A stretch of 34,622 nt of DNA, taken from NCBI RefSeq assembly GCF_001044425.1, contig NZ_LFML01000053.1:111338-145959 (forward strand), given 5' to 3'. Every line of letters starts with the position of its first letter. Positions within the stretch are counted from its first letter, which is position 1. Position numbers and translations under genes: made by a program. Shown here piece after piece: positions 32,490 through 34,622 of this stretch. The notes under the pieces were generated by a model. The model saw only the letters and a program-made list of their open reading frames with translations, was not told the DNA's origin and did no database searches. This DNA comes from Streptomyces roseus (GTDB lineage: Bacteria; Actinomycetota; Actinomycetes; Streptomycetales; Streptomycetaceae).

Positions 32490-33965
32490 GTGGAGAGCAA
32501 CGATCTGACCCCGGCCGAACGTCGCCTGTGGGAGGCCTTCCCGCGCGGCGAAGGCGTCGACTTCCGGGAGGGCCCCGACGAGGACGCCTGCGACGGACGC
32601 GACTGGGGGGCCGAGCGCACGGTGCGCGCCGAGGTGATCGCCGCCCTCCTGCTCAGCAATCCCGCCCCGTCGGGGCAGGTCCCCGGGATCAACGTGCGCG
32701 GCATCCGGATCATCGGGAAGCTGGACCTCAAGTACGCGGTCATCGAGCATCCGATCCGGCTCCGCGCCTGCTGGTTCGAGCGCAAACCCCAGCTCTACGG
32801 GGCCCGGCTGCGGGCCCTGGTCCTGACCGACTCGGCGCTGCCCGGCCTGACCGCGTCCACCCTGTGCGTCGACATCACCTTGCGGCTCAACTGCTGCCGC
32901 GTCACGGGTCCGGTCCGGCTCACGGGGGCCCGGATAGCCGGCGGCCTCTTCCTCCAGGGGGCGGTGATCCGGCCGGGCACCCTCTCCGACGAGCGGGATG
33001 AACCCCCGCTCCAGCTCAACCACGCCGAAATAGGCACCGACATCATCGCCGACGATCTCACCGTCCACGGCCAGCTCCGGATCAACGGCGCCACCATCGC
33101 CGGCCTGATCAGCCTGGACCGCGCCAAGCTCATCAACCCCGGCGGGATCGCCCTCCACGCCGAGACCGTCTCGGTCGGAACCGACCTGCGCGGCCACCGG
33201 CTGGAAGCCGAGGGGATGGTCAACCTCACCGGCGCCCGCATCCCCGGCCAGCTGCTCCTCACCCGCGCACGCCTGGCCAACCGCGACGGAGTGGCCCTGC
33301 GAGCCAGCAGCTGCGCGATCGGCGAGCTGTGGCTCAGGCTGTGCCCGCCCATCGACGGCATCGTGAACCTGCGCCGGAGCCAGGTGGACATGCTCTACGC
33401 GGAACCCGGTGTCTGGCCGTCCGTGATCCGCACCGAGGGGCTCACCTACCGGGTTCTGCACCCCCACCTGCCCGCCGAGGACCGGCTGCCCGCTCTGGAG
33501 CGCGAGGAGTCCGGGTACCTCCCGTACGCGTACGAGCGGCTCGCGGCGGCCTACCGCACGGTGGGCGACGAGGCGGGGGCACGGACCGTACAGCTCGCCA
33601 AGCTGCGCCGGCACCGCCGGACCCTGCCGCGGCCCGCCAGGGCCTGGGGGCAGCTCCAGGACCTCACCGTCGGCTACGGCTTCCGGCCGCTGCGGGCGGC
33701 GGGCTGGCTGGCCGCGCTGGTGCTGACGGGGTCGCTCGCGTACGGTCTGCACCCGCCGAGGGAGCTCAAGGCGGGGGAGGCCCCGGAGTTCAACCCGGTG
33801 TTCTACACGATCGACCTGATGCTGCCGATCATCGGCTTCGGCCAGGAGAGCGCCTTCGCGCCCAACGGCTGGTACCAGTGGCTCTCGTACCTGCTGATCG
33901 TGACCGGCTGGATCCTCGCCACGACGACCGCGGCGGGCGTCAGCCGGTCACTCCAGCGCCAGTGA
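32490..33965 (+). CDS. Membrane protein with beta-solenoid-like domain and channel-like C terminus
   Basis: A 491-residue protein seen across Streptomyces and sometimes labelled membrane-associated oxidoreductase. I find no oxidoreductase motif. After an acidic helical start (about 1-60), the region from about 60 to 310 has a quasi-repeat of roughly 20 residues with GxxI.G.L.L..A.L, for example RLTGARIAGGLFLQGAVI, RINGATIAGLISLDRAKL and NLTGARIPGQLLLTRARL. This suggests a right-handed beta-solenoid, similar to pentapeptide-repeat or bactofilin folds. A cytoplasmic helical hairpin (YAYERLAAAYRTVGDEAGARTVQLAKLRRHRR) leads to two membrane helices (about 391-411 and 461-484) that flank NPVFYTIDLMLPIIGFGQES, which resembles a re-entrant pore-like loop. 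I chose GTG 32490 for the promoter spacing. It converges on the acyltransferase gene with eight bases between. Confidence 0.7.
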   Translation: MESNDLTPAERRLWEAFPRGEGVDFREGPDEDACDGRDWGAERTVRAEVIAALLLSNPAPSGQVPGINVRGIRIIGKLDLKYAVIEHPIRLRACWFERKPQLYGARLRALVLTDSALPGLTASTLCVDITLRLNCCRVTGPVRLTGARIAGGLFLQGAVIRPGTLSDERDEPPLQLNHAEIGTDIIADDLTVHGQLRINGATIAGLISLDRAKLINPGGIALHAETVSVGTDLRGHRLEAEGMVNLTGARIPGQLLLTRARLANRDGVALRASSCAIGELWLRLCPPIDGIVNLRRSQVDMLYAEPGVWPSVIRTEGLTYRVLHPHLPAEDRLPALEREESGYLPYAYERLAAAYRTVGDEAGARTVQLAKLRRHRRTLPRPARAWGQLQDLTVGYGFRPLRAAGWLAALVLTGSLAYGLHPPRELKAGEAPEFNPVFYTIDLMLPIIGFGQESAFAPNGWYQWLSYLLIVTGWILATTTAAGVSRSLQRQ

Positions 33966-33973
33966 CCCGAGCG

Positions 33974-34621
33974 CTACGCGGCTTCCTTGGCCTTGGTCGC
34001 GTACATGTCCACGTACTCCTGGCCCGAGAGCCGCATGACCTCCGCCATCACCGAGTCGGTGACGGCGCGCAGCACGTAGCGGTCGCGGTCCATGCCCTCG
34101 TAGCGGGAGAACTCCATCGGCTCGCCGAAGCGGATCGTGACCCGGCCCGGGCGCGGCATGCCCTTGCCGCCCGGCTGGAGCTTGTCGGTGCCGATCATGG
34201 CGAAGGGGACCACGGGGGCGCCGGTCATCAGGGTGAGCCGGGCGATGCCGGTGCGGCCGCGGTAGAGGCGGCCGTCGGGGGAGCGGGTGCCCTCGGGGTA
34301 GATGCCGAAGATCTTGCCCTCTTCGAGGATGCGGCGACCGGTCATGAGGGCGGCCACACCGCCGTTGGCGCCGTCACGGTCGACCGGGATCATGCCCGAG
34401 CCGGTGAAGAACCAGGCCATGGCCCGGCCCTTGACGCCCTTGCCCGTCACGTACTCGTCCTTGCCGATGAAGTGGACCGTACGGTCGCACACCAGCGGAA
34501 GGATCATGGAGTCGATGAAGGTGAGGTGGTTGCCCGCCAGGATCACCGGACCGGTGCCAGGAATGTTCTCGATGCCTTCCACACGGGTGCGGAACATCAT
34601 GCGCATGACCGGTCCGACAGT
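33974..34621 (-). CDS. 1-acylglycerol-3-phosphate acyltransferase family (PlsC), 5' end outside window
   Basis: The enzyme adds a second acyl chain to lysophosphatidic acid during phospholipid synthesis. Motif I NHLTFID (His, Asp), the GSGMIPVDRDG motif II region, IYPEGTRSPDGRLYRG (motif III) and APVVPFAMIGTDKL (motif IV) are all visible. The reading frame is still open at the window edge with TVGPV before MRMMFRTRVEGIENIP, which matches the family, so the true start lies beyond 34622 and ATG 34606 is internal. About 215 residues are present. The C-terminal tail (GQEYVDMYATKAKEAA) is complete. A role in phospholipid or related lipid remodelling is expected. Confidence 0.93.
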   Translation of the reverse strand, partial: TVGPVMRMMFRTRVEGIENIPGTGPVILAGNHLTFIDSMILPLVCDRTVHFIGKDEYVTGKGVKGRAMAWFFTGSGMIPVDRDGANGGVAALMTGRRILEEGKIFGIYPEGTRSPDGRLYRGRTGIARLTLMTGAPVVPFAMIGTDKLQPGGKGMPRPGRVTIRFGEPMEFSRYEGMDRDRYVLRAVTDSVMAEVMRLSGQEYVDMYATKAKEAA

Positions 34622-34622
34622 G

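Overview
The window is chromosomal DNA of a Streptomyces or a very close actinomycete. The G+C content and third-position G+C are very high, GTG starts are frequent, and the gene order is the conserved Streptomyces core order: infC-rpmI-rplT, an rRNA methyltransferase, a PAS kinase, pheS-pheT, argCJBDR and argH. I saw no in-frame TTA leucine codon. There is no rRNA, tRNA, CRISPR array, insertion sequence or phage gene that I can support.

Layout. 1-2.6 kb: the end of an upstream gene, a mycosin-like S8 peptidase and an SseB-domain protein, then a divergent DUF1844 gene. 2.6-4.6 kb: a 413-base structured leader and the IF3/L35/L20 operon, with infC apparently starting at ATC. 4.6-10.7 kb: SpoU-type methyltransferase, soluble PAS histidine kinase, and both subunits of phenylalanyl-tRNA synthetase. 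10.7-13.1 kb: a regulator with HTH and TPR-like regions, preceded by a dense cluster of palindromes, then a NUDIX hydrolase. 13.1-20.2 kb: accessory genes: 3-hydroxyacyl-CoA dehydrogenase, GHL10 hydrolase, DUF1918, an EamA exporter and MocR regulator whose divergent start codons overlap, a GNAT-like protein, a probable lipoprotein remnant and a small membrane protein. 20.2-29.7 kb: arginine biosynthesis. argCJBD are joined by 4-base stop/start overlaps, argR follows, and argH has its own similar promoter/operator downstream of an inserted three-gene block on the other strand. 29.7-34.6 kb: an HAD-type gene interrupted by an amber codon, a TetR/DHA2-efflux operon, an uncharacterised beta-solenoid-like membrane protein, and a PlsC acyltransferase cut by the window end.

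How the genes work together. The translation genes form neighbouring operons. The argCJBD enzymes convert glutamate to ornithine (ArgJ recycles the acetyl group), ArgH finishes arginine synthesis, and ArgR most likely acts at near-identical sites over the argC and argH -10 regions. Several accessory genes lack a Shine-Dalgarno sequence but have a TAnnnT-like hexamer 5-8 bases before the start codon, which suggests leaderless transcripts.

Nothing here is clearly a new multi-gene system. The best leads are the infC leader with its non-canonical start, the operator and start-stop element before the HTH/TPR-NUDIX pair, the overlapping-start EamA/MocR pair with tandem repeats at both ends of the transporter gene, and two damaged genes (HAD and lipoprotein).
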